Assembly (NCBI RefSeq): GCF_002209485.1
Contig: NZ_NJIX01000003.1
Coordinates: 558,001 to 622,000 of the forward strand
From: Achromobacter sp. HZ34
Lineage (GTDB): Bacteria; Pseudomonadota; Gammaproteobacteria; Burkholderiales; Burkholderiaceae_B
DNA length: 64,000 nt
Direction: 5' to 3'
Shown: piece by piece, positions 11,506-20,072 of the stretch
Position numbering within the stretch: position 1 is the stretch's first letter
Layout of the letters: each line of letters opens with the position of its first letter
Notes under the pieces: model-generated
Databases searched by the model: none
What the model saw: the letters and a program-made list of their open reading frames with translations, nothing else
Told to the model about the DNA's origin: nothing
Program-made: the position numbers and the translations under genes

Positions 11506-13059
11506 CTAACGGACGTGGAACCAGATAACCAGCGCCACCCCCACGGCAAGCACCGCCGCAATGGCCGTCAGCAGCCGATTGCCGTGCTCGCGGGCCTTGC
11601 GCAGACGGCCCAGTTCGACCAGCACGGCCGGCTCCACATTGGGCCGAGACAGCTGTTCGTGCAGCAGGCGCGGCAGCGCCGGCAGCATCTGGGACCACTG
11701 CGCGGCCTCTTTCTCCAGCTGTTTGCGGATCCCGGACAAGCCCATGCGTTCGCGCATCCAGCGTTCGAGATAAGGCTTGGCGGTCTTCCACAAATCCAGG
11801 TTGGGATCGAGCTCGCGCCCCAGCCCTTCCACATTGAGCAAGGTTTTTTGCAACAGCACCAACTGTGGCTGAATTTCCACATTGAAGCGGCGCGAGGTCT
11901 GGAACAGGCGCAACAACACCTGGCCCAGGGAAATCTCGGACAGCGGTCGATCGAAGTAAGGCTCGCAGACAGCGCGTACGGCGCCCTCCAGCTCTTCCTC
12001 GCGGGTCTCGGGGGGTACCCACCCCGACTCGATATGCAATTGCGCCACGCGGCGATAATCGCGGCGGAAGAAGGCCAGGAAGTTCTGCGCCAGGTAGTTC
12101 TTGTCGAACTCCGACAGCGAGCCGACGATGCCGAAATCCAGCGCGATGTAGTGGCCCAAGGTCTGCGGCCGGTCCGACACGTAGATATTGCCCGGGTGCA
12201 TATCGGCGTGGAAAAAGCCGTCGCTGAACACCTGGGTGAAGAAAATCTCCACGCCGGTGCGCGCCAGCTTGGGAATGTCGATGCCGGCGGCACGCATGCG
12301 ATCGACCTGCCCCACCGGAATGCCGTACATGCGCTCCATCGTGAAGACGGTGCTGGTGGTGAACTCCCAGATCACCTCGGGCACGATGAGCACGCCGCCG
12401 CGATTCGACTCCGGGCCGAAGTTACGGCGCAACTGGCTGCAATTGGAGGCTTCGCGCACCAGGTCCAGTTCGTCATGCAGGTACTTGTCGAACTCCGCCA
12501 CCACCTCGCGCGGCTTCAGGCGCCGGCCGTCCGCGCCGAGGCGCTCGATCACACCGGCCAGCATGCGCAGCAGCGCCATGTCTTTTTCGATGATGCTGAG
12601 CATGCCCGGCCGCAGCACCTTGACCGCCACTTCGCGGCCGTCATGCAGCACGGCAAAGTGCACCTGGGCGATGGAGGCCGAGGCGACGGGATCGACCTCG
12701 AAATGCTTGAACAGCGTGGCAGGTGGCGCACCTAGCGCGGTCTCGATGCACTCGGCCGCCTGCTTCGACGGGAAAGGCGGCACGCGGTCCTGCAGCAACG
12801 CCAGTTCCGCGGCGATATCCGCCGGGATCAGGTCGCGGCGGGTCGACAGTACCTGGCCGAACTTGACGAAAATGGGGCCCAGCGATTCCAGCGCGCGGCG
12901 CAGGCGCACCCCGCGCGGCGCACGCGGCCGCCGGCCGAAGCGCACGAAGCGCAGCAGCAGCGCGGCCATCGGGTGCTTCAGGCCGGAGAGCACCAGTTCA
13001 TCCAGGCCATAGCGCCAGGCGACGAAAACGATACGGATAAAGCGCAGAAAGCTCAGCAT
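11506..13059 (-). CDS. ubiB: Ubiquinone biosynthesis atypical kinase/ATPase UbiB
   Basis: 517 residues, usual for UbiB. The ABC1/ADCK fold shows the KxGQ motif in [17 protein letters not shown] (near residue 70), the alanine-rich nucleotide loop [11 protein letters not shown], the catalytic [11 protein letters not shown] and DFGIVG. The C-terminus has a hydrophobic anchor ending [17 protein letters not shown], placing it at the inner membrane beside the Ubi complex. The family supports ubiquinone biosynthesis through ATPase activity rather than protein kinase activity. It follows ubiJ by five bases in the same direction, forming a ubiJ-ubiB operon. Confidence 0.95.
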   Translation of the reverse strand: MLSFLRFIRIVFVAWRYGLDELVLSGLKHPMAALLLRFVRFGRRPRAPRGVRLRRALESLGPIFVKFGQVLSTRRDLIPADIAAELALLQDRVPPFPSKQAAECIETALGAPPATLFKHFEVDPVASASIAQVHFAVLHDGREVAVKVLRPGMLSIIEKDMALLRMLAGVIERLGADGRRLKPREVVAEFDKYLHDELDLVREASNCSQLRRNFGPESNRGGVLIVPEVIWEFTTSTVFTMERMYGIPVGQVDRMRAAGIDIPKLARTGVEIFFTQVFSDGFFHADMHPGNIYVSDRPQTLGHYIALDFGIVGSLSEFDKNYLAQNFLAFFRRDYRRVAQLHIESGWVPPETREEELEGAVRAVCEPYFDRPLSEISLGQVLLRLFQTSRRFNVEIQPQLVLLQKTLLNVEGLGRELDPNLDLWKTAKPYLERWMRERMGLSGIRKQLEKEAAQWSQMLPALPRLLHEQLSRPNVEPAVLVELGRLRKAREHGNRLLTAIAAVLAVGVALVIWFHVR

Positions 13060-13064
13060 GGTGT

Positions 13065-13862
13065 TCAGGCTTGCCCCATCGCTGACCGGCTGCTATTCGA
13101 CATGCCGTGGTTGGTGCCGTTATTGGAATTACCGCTGCCAGGAGAGGCAATGTTCGAGGCGGCGGTGTTCGGCGCAGCCTTCGCGGCAGCGTTGCCTGAA
13201 CCACCCCCATCCAGACGGCTGAGACGCGCTTCCAGCCGTGCCAGGCGGGCAGCCAGGGCATCGGCGCCGGCCGTCGCGCGGGCAAGGTCGCCGCGCCAGC
13301 CTTCCACCACGGGACGATTGGCCAGCATGCCCTGCTCGTACGACAGGTACTCGGCCACATTGCCGCCGATACGCTGGGCCACGTCGCGGGCGCCACGGGT
13401 CACGCTGCGCGCGCCTTGTGTCAGACGCGTGGCAGGGATATCGCCGACCACCAGCGCCAGTTCATCTTCCACGTCCCAACGCAGGTTGGCGGCCAGTTCG
13501 GCCACCACCTGGGCCAGACCCGCGTCACCGGAGATATGCGTCATGTCGGCGAACGCATCGGCGCGCTCGCGGGCCGATGCCCGCGCCAGCGCCTTGCCTT
13601 CGCCACCCAGCAGGCGCGCCAGGCTGAACTTGCCGCTGTCCAGCGTCAGCGTGACATCGGGCACGATGGCGTCGTCAGCCACGTCCGCGTAGCCTTGCAC
13701 ATCCACCGTCAGGGCCAGCTGCATCCGGCCGAACGAGAACCGTACCGTCTTGCCCGCATGGCGGGCCAGACGATCGCGCGCCCACTCCTCGCGCTTGAGC
13801 AGGGCGTTGAGCGCACTACACAGCAGGCGCGATGGTCGGGGCAAGGCAGGGAAAGGCAGCAT
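13065..13862 (-). CDS. ubiJ: Ubiquinone biosynthesis accessory factor UbiJ (SCP2 domain)
   Basis: 265 residues. The N-terminal two thirds is an SCP2/lipid-binding domain ([26 protein letters not shown], then [20 protein letters not shown]). UbiJ binds the isoprenoid tail of ubiquinone intermediates and helps organise the cytosolic Ubi complex. A coiled region follows ([32 protein letters not shown]). The last ~45 residues are a low-complexity tail of Ala, Asn, Ser and Gly, which makes it longer than the ~200-residue E. coli protein. The five-base gap to ubiB implies co-transcription. In E. coli it sits between ubiE and ubiB; here ubiE is 9 kb away. Confidence 0.88.
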   Translation of the reverse strand: MLPFPALPRPSRLLCSALNALLKREEWARDRLARHAGKTVRFSFGRMQLALTVDVQGYADVADDAIVPDVTLTLDSGKFSLARLLGGEGKALARASARERADAFADMTHISGDAGLAQVVAELAANLRWDVEDELALVVGDIPATRLTQGARSVTRGARDVAQRIGGNVAEYLSYEQGMLANRPVVEGWRGDLARATAGADALAARLARLEARLSRLDGGGSGNAAAKAAPNTAASNIASPGSGNSNNGTNHGMSNSSRSAMGQA

Positions 13863-14034
13863 GAGGTTCTGTTGCAGCCCGATCGGGCCGCCGGCAGGGA
13901 CGGTAAACAGTAAGGGTCGAGTTTACCGGTTAACCGGAACCGGGAGATACGAGCGCGAGATGCACCGGCGCCGCGCCCCACCGGCCATGGCGGCTGAATG
14001 AACCAGGGCTGGCCGCGGCAGCGCGGCTCCGGCC

Positions 14035-14766
14035 TCAGGCAAAAAGCGCCTGCAGGTCCACCGGTGCCTCCCCCGCAGGGTCATCCAGCGCCAGCGTCTG
14101 CTCGATATGGTGCAGGTGATGCCGCATCAACTCCGCCGCCCGCGATCCGTTGCCGGCCTCGATGGCATCGATGACGTCCTCGTGTTCGTGATAGGGGCAG
14201 GCCGGGGTATTCGGCTTGTCGTAGAGGGTGATGACCAGGCAGGTCTGGGCGCAGAGTTCCCGCAGGGAACGCGACAGGATGCGATTGCCGGTCAGCTCCG
14301 CCAGCAGCATGTGGAATTCACCCGACAGGCGGATGATGCGCGGCCTGTCGCCTTCGGCTCGCGCCGCGGCCTCCTGCGCCACGTGCTCGCGCAAGCGCTG
14401 TACGTCAGCCTGCCGCGGGCGCTCCGCCAGCCATTGCACCATCGACGGTTCGAGCAGATGCCGCATGGCGAAGACCTCGCGCGCTTCCTCCACCGTCGGG
14501 CTGGCGACGCACGCCCCCCGGTTCGGCACCAGCGTGACCAGGCTCTCATGCGCCAGGCGCAAAAGTACCTGGCGGATCCGGGCACGGGTGGAGCCGGCGA
14601 CTTCGGCCAGGTGGTCCTCCACCAGGCGAGTGCCGGGCTTGAGACGGTGCTCCAGGACAGCCTGCTGCAACTTGGCGTGGATCTCGTCATTGGACAGGGA
14701 CTTGGGCCGGCGGCCGCGGGGGCTGGCGATGGCCGCTGAAGCGCCGGAGTCGAGGGGAGACGTCAT
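14035..14766 (-). CDS. GntR family transcriptional regulator, FCD (FadR) subfamily
   Basis: 243 residues. An N-terminal winged helix-turn-helix (LKPGTRLVEDHLAEVAGSTRARIRQVLLRLAHESLVTLVPNRGACVA, about residues 42-90) is joined to an all-helical FCD ligand domain with metal-site histidines in FHMLLAELTGNRILSRS and HHLHHIEQTL. Such regulators usually sense a small carboxylate of the pathway next door. It is divergent from the ABC/hydrolase operon and very probably its specific repressor or activator. The intergenic region holds paired CAATC/GATTG repeats that are candidate operators. Effector unknown. Confidence 0.9.
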   Translation of the reverse strand: MTSPLDSGASAAIASPRGRRPKSLSNDEIHAKLQQAVLEHRLKPGTRLVEDHLAEVAGSTRARIRQVLLRLAHESLVTLVPNRGACVASPTVEEAREVFAMRHLLEPSMVQWLAERPRQADVQRLREHVAQEAAARAEGDRPRIIRLSGEFHMLLAELTGNRILSRSLRELCAQTCLVITLYDKPNTPACPYHEHEDVIDAIEAGNGSRAAELMRHHLHHIEQTLALDDPAGEAPVDLQALFA

Positions 14767-14846
14767 GTCGGAATAAGGAAGTAGCTAGGGAATGCAGGTG
14801 CAAAGCCGGATGGAGACCCTGTCGGGCCCATCTCGCCGCGCCGGAA

Positions 14847-14864
14847 CAATCGCATTTTAGATTG
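14847..14864. promoter_or_regulatory. Candidate operator, CAATC-N8-GATTG
   Basis: Inverted repeat CAATC (14847-14851) and GATTG (14860-14864) in the divergent GntR/ABC intergenic region. Its right arm extends to GATTGCGCAC, which recurs in inverted orientation as GTGCGCAATC at 15045-15054. The pairing suggests two sites for one regulator, probably the adjacent GntR protein; this is inference. Confidence 0.4.
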
Positions 14865-14907
14865 CGCACAAAAGCCTTGGAAAGAGAAAACTTTGTAATT
14901 GATGAAT

Positions 14908-14935
14908 GGCACCAACTGTGGGCAAATTCCGGTGC
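14908..14935. promoter_or_regulatory. Candidate NtrC-type enhancer region
   Basis: GGCACCAACTGTGGGCA at 14908-14924 keeps one strong half of the NtrC consensus (TGCACCA...TGGTGC) and a weaker second half. An inverted GGTGC follows at 14931-14935. The distance to the sigma-54 promoter at 15066 is suitable for an upstream activator. Only the half-site match is visible, so the call is tentative. Confidence 0.35.
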
Positions 14936-15040
14936 AGGCATTCCCCACTTTCGATCACGGACACTTAAACGACCAAGGGCTGAATGCCGGGTTAACACCA
15001 AGTCTTGACCACAAAACCCTTGTCGAACAAATGCTTCCAC

Positions 15041-15054
15041 GATTGTGCGCAATC
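15041..15054. promoter_or_regulatory. Candidate operator, GATTG-N4-CAATC
   Basis: Inverted repeat GATTGTGCGCAATC ending 11 bases before the -24 element of the sigma-54 promoter. Its right arm is the inverse of the 10-mer at 14860-14869. It is a candidate binding site for the divergently encoded GntR/FCD regulator. Confidence 0.42.
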
Positions 15055-15065
15055 CATATAGAAAT

Positions 15066-15081
15066 TGGCACAGTCTTTGCA
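15066..15081 (+). promoter_or_regulatory. Sigma-54 (RpoN) promoter
   Basis: TGGCACAGTCTTTGCA matches the -24/-12 consensus TGGCAC-N5-TTGCA exactly, with the required ten bases between GG and GC. Predicted initiation is about 12 bases downstream (near 15093), leaving a leader of roughly 55 bases to the ATG at 15149. It would place the ABC transporter/hydrolase operon under an activator of the NtrC type. Confidence 0.82.
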
Positions 15082-15148
15082 TGAAAGGCTGCAGCATCGC
15101 TCAAGCCCGGGCTGTCCGCGGCCCCCATCGATACTTCAGGAGCCTTAC

Positions 15149-16153
15149 ATGCCTTTCTTCCGGACGCTGGCCGCCCTGGCCATGGCCGCCATCGTGCAAT
15201 ACGCCCCTACCGCAAAGGCCGCCACGCCGACCATCACCCTGGGCTTCGCCAAATGCGCGCACTGCCTGCCCATGGCCTTGACCCCGCAACTCGCCAAGGG
15301 CGTCACGATCGAGGCCACCCCCTTTACTTCGGGCAACGATGTGTTGACTGCCCTGGTATCCAAGAGCATCGATGTCGCCCAGGTGACCTATCTGCACTTC
15401 GTTACCGCGCTCGACAAGGGGTTTGACGTGGTGGCGATCTCGGGTCAGGTCAACGGCGGCTCGGAAATGCTGATGGCGCCCGGCGTGGCGCTGCAGGGCG
15501 AAGACTGGCCCGGGCTGAAAAAGCTGGTGGAAGAGCGCAAGAAAGCCGGCAAACCGCTGCGGGTAGCCGCTTCGCGCGGCAACGCCCAGGATCTGCACAT
15601 GCGGGGCGTGCTGGCCAAGCATGGCATCGATCCCGACAAGGACGTCCAGTTCCTCAACATCCCGAATCCGGCGGATCACGCGGCGGCCTTGCAGCGAGGC
15701 GAGATCGACCTGGTATCGACGGTGGAGCCGTTCGCGTCGCAGATCCGCATCACGGGCGCGGGCAAGCACTTCGACTTTCCCTATGACCAAGCGGCCGGCA
15801 AGCTGACCAATCTCATCGTCACCCGCTCCGACGTCATCAAGAACCACCCGCAGGAAGTACAGGCCACCGTCGACGCCGTGGTGGCCCTGGTGGGCAAGCT
15901 GAAGACGGACCAGCAGGCCTGGGTGGATGTGATCACCAAGTACACCGCGCTGGATCCGGCCGTGGCGAAGCAGGCGTTGCAGAACGCCGAGCCCGACTAC
16001 GACATGTACCTCAAGCCCACCCTGGCCATCGCCAAGATGATGCGGGACCTGCACTACGTCGCCACCGACGTGTCCGCGCAGATTCCCGAGCATATGAATT
16101 ACGACTTCCTGTCCAAGGCCACCGGCAAGCCCAAGACGGAACTGGGCTTCTGA
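15149..16153 (+). CDS. ABC transporter substrate-binding protein, NitT/TauT (SsuA-like) family
   Basis: 334 residues with a signal peptide (residues 1-25, ending TAKAATP). The mature part is a two-lobe type II binding protein: TITLGFAKCAHCLPMAL, FTSGNDVLTALVSKSIDVAQV, and the hinge segment EIDLVSTVEPFASQI. It delivers a small, probably nitrogen- or carboxyl-containing solute to the permease and ATPase encoded next. An unusual CAHC pair (residues 31-34) sits where the ligand pocket begins. ATG 15149 has AGGAGCC upstream and starts the signal peptide. First gene of the operon under the sigma-54 promoter. Ligand unknown; the family covers sulfonates, nitrate and pyrimidine precursors. Confidence 0.88.
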   Translation: MPFFRTLAALAMAAIVQYAPTAKAATPTITLGFAKCAHCLPMALTPQLAKGVTIEATPFTSGNDVLTALVSKSIDVAQVTYLHFVTALDKGFDVVAISGQVNGGSEMLMAPGVALQGEDWPGLKKLVEERKKAGKPLRVAASRGNAQDLHMRGVLAKHGIDPDKDVQFLNIPNPADHAAALQRGEIDLVSTVEPFASQIRITGAGKHFDFPYDQAAGKLTNLIVTRSDVIKNHPQEVQATVDAVVALVGKLKTDQQAWVDVITKYTALDPAVAKQALQNAEPDYDMYLKPTLAIAKMMRDLHYVATDVSAQIPEHMNYDFLSKATGKPKTELGF

Positions 16154-16171
16154 TACGCGGAGCGGATGACC

Positions 16172-16975
16172 ATGCGCCTTTTCACCAACAAGGAGCGGTT
16201 CATCGTGCCGCTCATCATCCTGGCGGGCTGGGAGGCGTTCGCGCGTTCCGGCCTGATACCGCCGGCCCTGCTGCCCGCCCCTTCCCGCGTGTTCCTGACC
16301 TGGGCCGACTGGATCTTCGGCACCGACGGCAGTACACAGTCCTATAGCGGACACTGGCTGGCCGCCGCCCTGGCCAGCCTGTCGCGCGTGCTGGCAGGCT
16401 ATGCCATCGCCGCGGTGAGCGGGATCGTGCTGGGGGTCGCCATCGGCTGGTGGAAGTGGGTGGAAAAGACGCTGGAACCCACGGTCCAGGTCCTGCGGCC
16501 CATCCCCCCCGTTTCCTGGATTCCGCTGGCCATCATCTGGTTCGGCATCGCCGACAAGCCGGCCATCTTCCTGGTCTTCCTTGGCGCCTTCTTCCCCATC
16601 CTGATGAACACCATTCACGGGGTGAAGAACGTCGACCGCAACCTGATCCGCGCCGCATCCATGATGGATGCCACGCAGGGCCAACTGCTCAGGCACGTGG
16701 TACTGCCGGCGTCGTTGCCCAGCATTTTCGCCGGCCTGCGTATCGCCATCGGATCGGCGTGGATGCTGACGGTCACCGCCGAAATGGTGGCGGTGAAGAG
16801 CGGACTCGGCTATTCGCTCTGGGACTCCTACTACTTCCTGCGTTACGACATCGTGGTGGCCGCCATGGCCAGCATCGGCCTGCTGGGCTATCTGTCGGAC
16901 CTGCTGCTCAAACGCCTGATGGCGTCGGCGCTGCACTGGCAACGGGGCACCACGCTGCAGGGCGGCCACCGTTGA
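16172..16975 (+). CDS. ABC transporter permease, NitT/TauT family
   Basis: 267 residues of a BPD_transp_1 inner-membrane permease with about six membrane helices. The cytoplasmic coupling loop EAA motif is recognisable as LIRAASMMDATQGQLLRHVVLPASLPSIFAGLRIAIGSAW split over residues 150-190. It forms the membrane channel with the flanking binding protein and ATPase. ATG 16172 is chosen over ATG 16166 because GGAG then lies nine rather than three bases upstream. The gene starts 18 bases after the binding-protein stop and ends ten bases before the ATPase gene, so co-transcription is clear. Confidence 0.9.
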   Translation: MRLFTNKERFIVPLIILAGWEAFARSGLIPPALLPAPSRVFLTWADWIFGTDGSTQSYSGHWLAAALASLSRVLAGYAIAAVSGIVLGVAIGWWKWVEKTLEPTVQVLRPIPPVSWIPLAIIWFGIADKPAIFLVFLGAFFPILMNTIHGVKNVDRNLIRAASMMDATQGQLLRHVVLPASLPSIFAGLRIAIGSAWMLTVTAEMVAVKSGLGYSLWDSYYFLRYDIVVAAMASIGLLGYLSDLLLKRLMASALHWQRGTTLQGGHR

Positions 16976-16985
16976 AGGACGAATC

Positions 16986-17759
16986 ATGAGTCATGTCATT
17001 TTCGAAGGCATCGGCAAGACCTTCCGCGATGCCCGCCGCAATACCGAACTCGTCACGCTGCGCGACGTCTCGCTGAGCCTGGGTGAGCACGAACTGCTTT
17101 GCCTGCTGGGGCCGTCCGGTTGCGGCAAGTCGACCCTGTTGAACATGCTGGCGGGGTTCGAGCATCCCACCCAGGGCCGCGTCCTGGTCAACGGCAAGCC
17201 CGTCACCGCACCCGGCGCGGACCGCGGCATGGTGTTCCAACAGGCAACGCTGATGCCCTGGCTGCCGGTGTGGGAAAACGTCGCCTTCCCCTACCGCCTG
17301 CGCGGTGCCGGCAAGGCGGAACGGCGCAGGCAGGCTCAGCCCTTCATCGATCTCGTCGGGCTGACCGGGTTCGAGGAACACTACCCCGCCGAACTCTCCG
17401 GCGGCATGAGCCAGCGCGTGGGCATCGCCCGCGCGCTACTGCTCAATCCCGGCGTCATCCTCATGGATGAACCTTTCGCGGCCCTCGACGCGCAGACCAA
17501 GGCCGATATCCAGGAAGAACTGGTGACGATCTGGCAGAAGTCGCGGTCGACCATCGTGTTCGTGACGCATAGCGTCGAGGAAGCATTGATCCTGGGCACA
17601 CAGGTAGCCGTCATGACGCATCGTCCCGGCCGCATCCGCGAACTGATTCCCATCGACCTGCCCCGGCCTCGCGACACGACGACACCTCACTTCAATGAAA
17701 TCAAGCGCCATGTGCTGGGCCTGATCCGCGAGGAAGCCGCGCTGGCACGCGCGGCCTGA
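16986..17759 (+). CDS. ABC transporter ATP-binding protein, NitT/TauT (SsuB/TauB-like) family
   Basis: 257 residues. Walker A is GPSGCGKSTLLNML, the Q-loop lies in MVFQQATLMPWLPVWENV, the signature is LSGGMSQRVGIARAL, Walker B is VILMDEPFAALD and the switch histidine is in FVTHSVEEAL. It hydrolyses ATP to drive import by the preceding permease. AGGA upstream of the ATG supports the start at 16986. Substrate specificity comes from the binding protein and is unknown. The three transporter genes are followed directly by catabolic genes on the same strand. Confidence 0.92.
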   Translation: MSHVIFEGIGKTFRDARRNTELVTLRDVSLSLGEHELLCLLGPSGCGKSTLLNMLAGFEHPTQGRVLVNGKPVTAPGADRGMVFQQATLMPWLPVWENVAFPYRLRGAGKAERRRQAQPFIDLVGLTGFEEHYPAELSGGMSQRVGIARALLLNPGVILMDEPFAALDAQTKADIQEELVTIWQKSRSTIVFVTHSVEEALILGTQVAVMTHRPGRIRELIPIDLPRPRDTTTPHFNEIKRHVLGLIREEAALARAA

Positions 17760-17836
17760 CGCCGCCGGGCCGGCCGGCCCATTTCATCCAAGCCTTTGAA
17801 CCGTCCTTGCCGACGAACAGACATCGAGCCTCCTCC

Positions 17837-18565
17837 ATGACCAAACGCCTGCTGCTGGGCATGCTCACGCCCTCCTCCAACACCATCCTCGAACCCGTGA
17901 CCAGCGCGATGCTGGCCGGCCTGGACGATGCCAGCGCGCATTTCGGCCGCTTCGTGGTGACCGAGATCGCCCTTTCCGATAGCGCGCTGGCGCAGTTCGA
18001 CGATGCAGCCATCCTGCAAGCGGCGGAACTGCTGTCGCACGCCCGCATGTCGGCCATCTGCTGGAACGGTACGTCTTCAGGATGGCTGGGCTTCGAAGCC
18101 GACCGGCAACTCTGCCGCCGCATCGAGGAACGCACCGGGATCGCGGCCTGCACATCCGTTCTCGCCCTGAACGAAATATTCGATTTGAGTAACGTGACCC
18201 GCTTCGGTCTCGTGACGCCCTACACCGACGACGTGCAGGCGCGCATCCTGGCCAACTATGCGGCCAGCGGCTACGACTGCGTGGCCGAACGCCACCTGGG
18301 CAAGCGCGACAATTTTTCATTCTCCGAAGTCGATGACGCCACCATCCGGCGCATGGTGCGCGAAGTGGCCGAGGCACGGCCGCAAGCCATCTCCATCTTC
18401 TGCACCAACCTGCGTGGCGCGCCGCTGGTCGCCGAACTCGAACAGGAGATCGGCATACCCATCTACGACACCGTTTCGACCGCGGTCTGGAAGTCGATCA
18501 AGCTTGCCGGCGGCGATACGCGCCGCATCCGGGGCTGGGGTTCTTTGTTCCAGGATCTGGCATGA
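17837..18565 (+). CDS. Asp/Glu racemase superfamily enzyme, arylmalonate decarboxylase/maleate isomerase-like
   Basis: 242 residues, the usual size. The N-terminal MLTPSSNTILEP motif is typical of the maleate isomerase/arylmalonate decarboxylase branch. Racemases and maleate isomerase use two cysteines. Here the first position reads WNGTSSGW (G78-T79-S80) and only the second, C189 in SIFCTNLRG, is conserved. C75 lies three residues before the loop but not at the catalytic position. Arylmalonate decarboxylase likewise has Gly-Thr-Ser with a single cysteine near 188, so decarboxylation of a malonate-type acid, or a one-base isomerisation, is plausible. Its stop overlaps the hydantoinase start by four bases. 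True substrate unknown. Confidence 0.82.
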   Translation: MTKRLLLGMLTPSSNTILEPVTSAMLAGLDDASAHFGRFVVTEIALSDSALAQFDDAAILQAAELLSHARMSAICWNGTSSGWLGFEADRQLCRRIEERTGIAACTSVLALNEIFDLSNVTRFGLVTPYTDDVQARILANYAASGYDCVAERHLGKRDNFSFSEVDDATIRRMVREVAEARPQAISIFCTNLRGAPLVAELEQEIGIPIYDTVSTAVWKSIKLAGGDTRRIRGWGSLFQDLA

Positions 18566-20055
18566 ACGCATCCGCCATGTTGGATCTGGTTGTGCGCAAT
18601 GCCCGCGTAGCCACCGCGGGCGACATTTTCGAAGCCGACATCGGCGTGCGCGAAGGCCGCATCGTTGCGTTGGCGCAAGGGCTTCCCGCCGCCGTCAAGG
18701 AAATCGACGCAGGCGGACGCTGGGTGCTGCCGGGCGGGGTCGACGCCCATTGCCATCTGGCCCAGCCGACCAGCGACGGCTCGCGCATGGCCGACGATTT
18801 CCTCAGCGGCACGCGGTCGGCGGCCTGCGGCGGCACCACCACGGTGATTCCCTTCGCGGCCCAGATGAAAGGCCAGTCGCTGGCGCAGGCGGTAAGCGAC
18901 TACCATGCCGCGGCCGACGGCCAGGCCTGCATAGACTACGCATTTCACATGATCGTCTCGGACGCGACGCCGCATGTCGTGCAGACGGAGCTGCCCGCGC
19001 TCATCGGACAAGGCTATACGTCGTTCAAGATCTACATGACGTATGACGACATGAAATTGGACGACGGCCAGATCCTCGACGTCCTGGATGTGGCGCGGCG
19101 CGAAGGCGCGATGACCATGATCCACGCCGAAAGCAGCGACTGCATCGCGTGGCTCACCGAACGCCTGCTGGCTCGCGGCCTGCAAAGCCCGCGCTATCAC
19201 GCCTTGTCACGCCCGCCCGTCGTGGAGCGCGAGGCCACGCACCGCGCCATCTCGCTGGCGGAACTGCTCGATACGCCCATCCTGATCGTGCACGTCTCCG
19301 GCCCCGAGGCCACCGACCAGATTCGCTGGGCCCAGACCCGCGGCTTGTCCATTTACGCGGAGACCTGCCCGCAGTACCTGTTCCTGACCGCGGCTGACCT
19401 GGAAGGTGAAGGCATGCACGGCGCCCGTTGCATCTGCAGCCCGCCGCCGCGCGACGCGGCCAGCCAGCAGGCGATCTGGAACGGTCTGGCCAATGGCACG
19501 TTCCAGGTGTTTTCCTCGGACCATGCACCTTTCCGCTACGACGATCCCCAAGGCAAGCAGGCGCAAGGTCCGGACACGCCTTTCAACCATGTGCCCAATG
19601 GCATACCCGGGCTGGAAACGCGGCTGGCCTTGCTGTTCTCCGAAGGCGTGCTGGAGGACCGCATCGACATCAATACTTTCGTCGCGCTCACGTCGACCAA
19701 TCCAGCCAAGCTGTATGGCCTCTATCCCCGCAAGGGCACCATCGCCATCGGGGCGGATGCCGACATGGTGATCTGGGATACCGGCACACCGCACATCGTG
19801 CGCAACACCGACCTGCATCATGAGGTCGACTACACCCCCTATGAAGGCCGCCAGTTGCAGGCATGGCCCGCCATTACGCTGTCGCGCGGCAAGGTGGTAT
19901 ATGAGAACGGCGTGTATCTGGGGCAGGCCGGCGTGGGCCGCTTCCTGCATTGCGAAAAACCCGTGCCTGCGCGCGCGACCCGCTCGCGCCATCGCCACCT
20001 GCCCTGGCTGGCCGCGCTGACCGATGCCGCCCGTCCTGACACGGCCCAACCCTGA
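18562..20055 (+). CDS. Dihydropyrimidinase/D-hydantoinase family cyclic amidohydrolase
   Basis: 497 residues, slightly longer than the family norm of about 460. All metal ligands of the binuclear site are visible: H63 and H65 (DAHCHLAQP), the carbamylated lysine K156 (GYTSFKIYM), H188 (MIHAES), H244 (IVHVSG) and D320 (SSDHAPF). The YAETCPQYLFLT segment is characteristic of hydantoinases. It opens cyclic diamides such as hydantoins or dihydropyrimidines to N-carbamoyl acids. The first metal motif is HCHLAQP rather than the usual HTHLDMP, so substrate preference may differ. ATGA overlap with the upstream enzyme shows coupling. No N-carbamoyl-amino-acid amidohydrolase follows. Confidence 0.92.
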   Translation: MNASAMLDLVVRNARVATAGDIFEADIGVREGRIVALAQGLPAAVKEIDAGGRWVLPGGVDAHCHLAQPTSDGSRMADDFLSGTRSAACGGTTTVIPFAAQMKGQSLAQAVSDYHAAADGQACIDYAFHMIVSDATPHVVQTELPALIGQGYTSFKIYMTYDDMKLDDGQILDVLDVARREGAMTMIHAESSDCIAWLTERLLARGLQSPRYHALSRPPVVEREATHRAISLAELLDTPILIVHVSGPEATDQIRWAQTRGLSIYAETCPQYLFLTAADLEGEGMHGARCICSPPPRDAASQQAIWNGLANGTFQVFSSDHAPFRYDDPQGKQAQGPDTPFNHVPNGIPGLETRLALLFSEGVLEDRIDINTFVALTSTNPAKLYGLYPRKGTIAIGADADMVIWDTGTPHIVRNTDLHHEVDYTPYEGRQLQAWPAITLSRGKVVYENGVYLGQAGVGRFLHCEKPVPARATRSRHRHLPWLAALTDAARPDTAQP

Positions 20056-20072
20056 TTCCGAGACGCCGACGC

